A DNA stretch of 64,000 nt from Palleniella intestinalis (GTDB lineage: Bacteria; Bacteroidota; Bacteroidia; Bacteroidales; Bacteroidaceae), in the NCBI RefSeq assembly GCF_013166595.1, contig NZ_JABKKG010000004.1:310001-374000 (forward strand), in the 5' to 3' direction. Both the position numbers and the translations under genes were made by a program. The notes under the pieces were generated by a model, which ran no database searches, was not told the origin of the DNA, and saw only the letters and a program-made list of their open reading frames with translations. How positions within the stretch are numbered: position 1 is the first letter of the stretch; each line of letters starts with the position of its first letter. Shown here piece by piece: positions 63,321-64,000 of the stretch.

Positions 63321-63944
63321 ATGAGGAAACTCCTTTTCATAATACTCATTTTGTCAGCCTTCACCCTTACTGCCAATGCGCAGAAAGAGGGCGACAATCT
63401 GAAGACAACGCCGACATTCGTCCCAACGATGAAGGTCAGCAAGACCATGCTTGACGGTGACTCTGTGCAGTATATGGAGCTTAACAAGGTCTACTGCTAT
63501 CCGCCGAAACTGTTCAAGAACGCCAAGGAAAGGAAACGTTACACAAGGACGATGTATAATGTCAAAAAGGTTCTGCCTATCGCCAAGGAGGTAAGGCATG
63601 TGATGCTTGAGACTTACGAGTACTTGCAGACGCTCCCGAACAAGAAGGCGCGTGAGGCTCATCTGAAACTTGTGGAGAAGGGAGTGAAGGAACAGTACAC
63701 TCCGAAGATGAGGAAACTGACACTCGCACAGGGAAAACTTCTCATTAAGCTTGTCCACCGTGAGTGCAACTCTTCGGGATATGAGCTTATAAATGCTTTC
63801 ATAGGACCGTTGAAAGCCGGGCTTTATCAGGTGTTCGCATGGACTTTCGGCGCGTCACTGAAGAAGACTTACGACCCGGAGAACGACCCGGAGGATGCCG
63901 AGATAGAACGCTGCGCCCGCCTCGTGGAATCAGGACAGATGTAA
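63321..63944 (+). CDS. DUF4294 family exported protein
   Basis: A 207-aa protein with a signal peptide (RKLLFIILILSAFTLTANAQ) and a basic helical body (KNAKERKRYTRTMYNVKKVLPIAKEV, about 70-95), ending in ETYEYLQTLPNKKAREAHLKL and an acidic tail (YDPENDPEDAEIERCARLV). This fits the DUF4294 family, found across Bacteroidales, of unknown role. It is 28 bp after the PorZ-like gene and on the same strand. The 56 bp after it contain no clear terminator. Confidence 0.8.
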   Translation: MRKLLFIILILSAFTLTANAQKEGDNLKTTPTFVPTMKVSKTMLDGDSVQYMELNKVYCYPPKLFKNAKERKRYTRTMYNVKKVLPIAKEVRHVMLETYEYLQTLPNKKAREAHLKLVEKGVKEQYTPKMRKLTLAQGKLLIKLVHRECNSSGYELINAFIGPLKAGLYQVFAWTFGASLKKTYDPENDPEDAEIERCARLVESGQM

Positions 63945-64000
63945 GAATGCTGCAAAAAAAACGGACAACAAATATTTGTTTTTATCACAGAACGCAAACA

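Noticed and set aside
63945..64000. Terminator after DUF4294
   Set aside because: The AT-rich tail has runs of A and T but no stem that I can pair, and the window ends there.

Overview
The window comes from a Bacteroidales genome, most likely Prevotella or a close relative (Prevotellaceae). The evidence is: promoters of the Bacteroidota type (a TTG/TTTG box about 20 nt upstream of TAnnTTTG), few Shine-Dalgarno sequences, a SusC/SusD pair, GLPGLI proteins, DUF4290/DUF4294/DUF3244-type proteins, three OmpH/Skp-like chaperones beside bamA, and a PorZ-like protein with a type IX secretion C-terminal domain. I found no rRNA, tRNA, CRISPR array, insertion sequence or prophage. The window is mostly core chromosome with some accessory loci.

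Layout. 1-5.5 kb (minus): a cut HAD phosphatase, a UbiA-type prenyl-phosphate transferase, two membrane acyltransferases and a phosphoethanolamine transferase-like sulfatase, which suggests cell-surface lipid or glycan work. 5.5-7.9 kb (minus): yicC-gmk-nadD. 7.9-14.1 kb (plus): tsaB, DUF4290, murA (Asp at the usual fosfomycin-target Cys), rimM, dxr, rseP. 14.3-20.7 kb: a secreted alpha/beta hydrolase, an orphan ABC ATPase overlapping an Upf1-like helicase, a PepSY membrane protein and a HlyIII protein. 20.8-27.6 kb (minus): an accessory locus with a TPR/HTH membrane regulator, a DUF3244 protein, a 62-aa secreted Cys peptide, two GLPGLI paralogs and an outer-membrane TonB-type receptor. 27.8-36.2 kb (minus): murI, three OmpH, bamA, uppS, an OM barrel protein and a DUF6242-like lipoprotein. 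36.2-37.3 kb: a gene-free stretch with operators, a GC-rich block and a stray SusC-type leader. 37.3-42.5 kb: susD and susC. 42.8-54.1 kb: pckA, upp, MATE, a GH28 polygalacturonase coupled to 2-oxoacid:ferredoxin oxidoreductase genes, an RNase H-like gene and argS. 54.5-63.9 kb (plus): cysK, leuS, a YitT-RdgB fusion, a glycosyltransferase, a PorZ-like protein and DUF4294.

The most unusual feature is a set of short-period, palindrome-rich tandem arrays. Five arrays have a 9-bp period (unit about GTCARTATT), four have a 22-bp period (core AAAGGTAACCTTT) and one has a period of about 10 bp (TCATGATT-like). All are intergenic. The 9-bp and 10-bp arrays start 0-14 nt after a stop codon and the 22-bp arrays lie 11-164 nt after one. 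Most can fold into long hairpins because unit orientation flips in the middle. They have no spacers and are not CRISPR. They look like a family of 3'-end or intercistronic elements. I cannot match them to a described class from the sequence alone.
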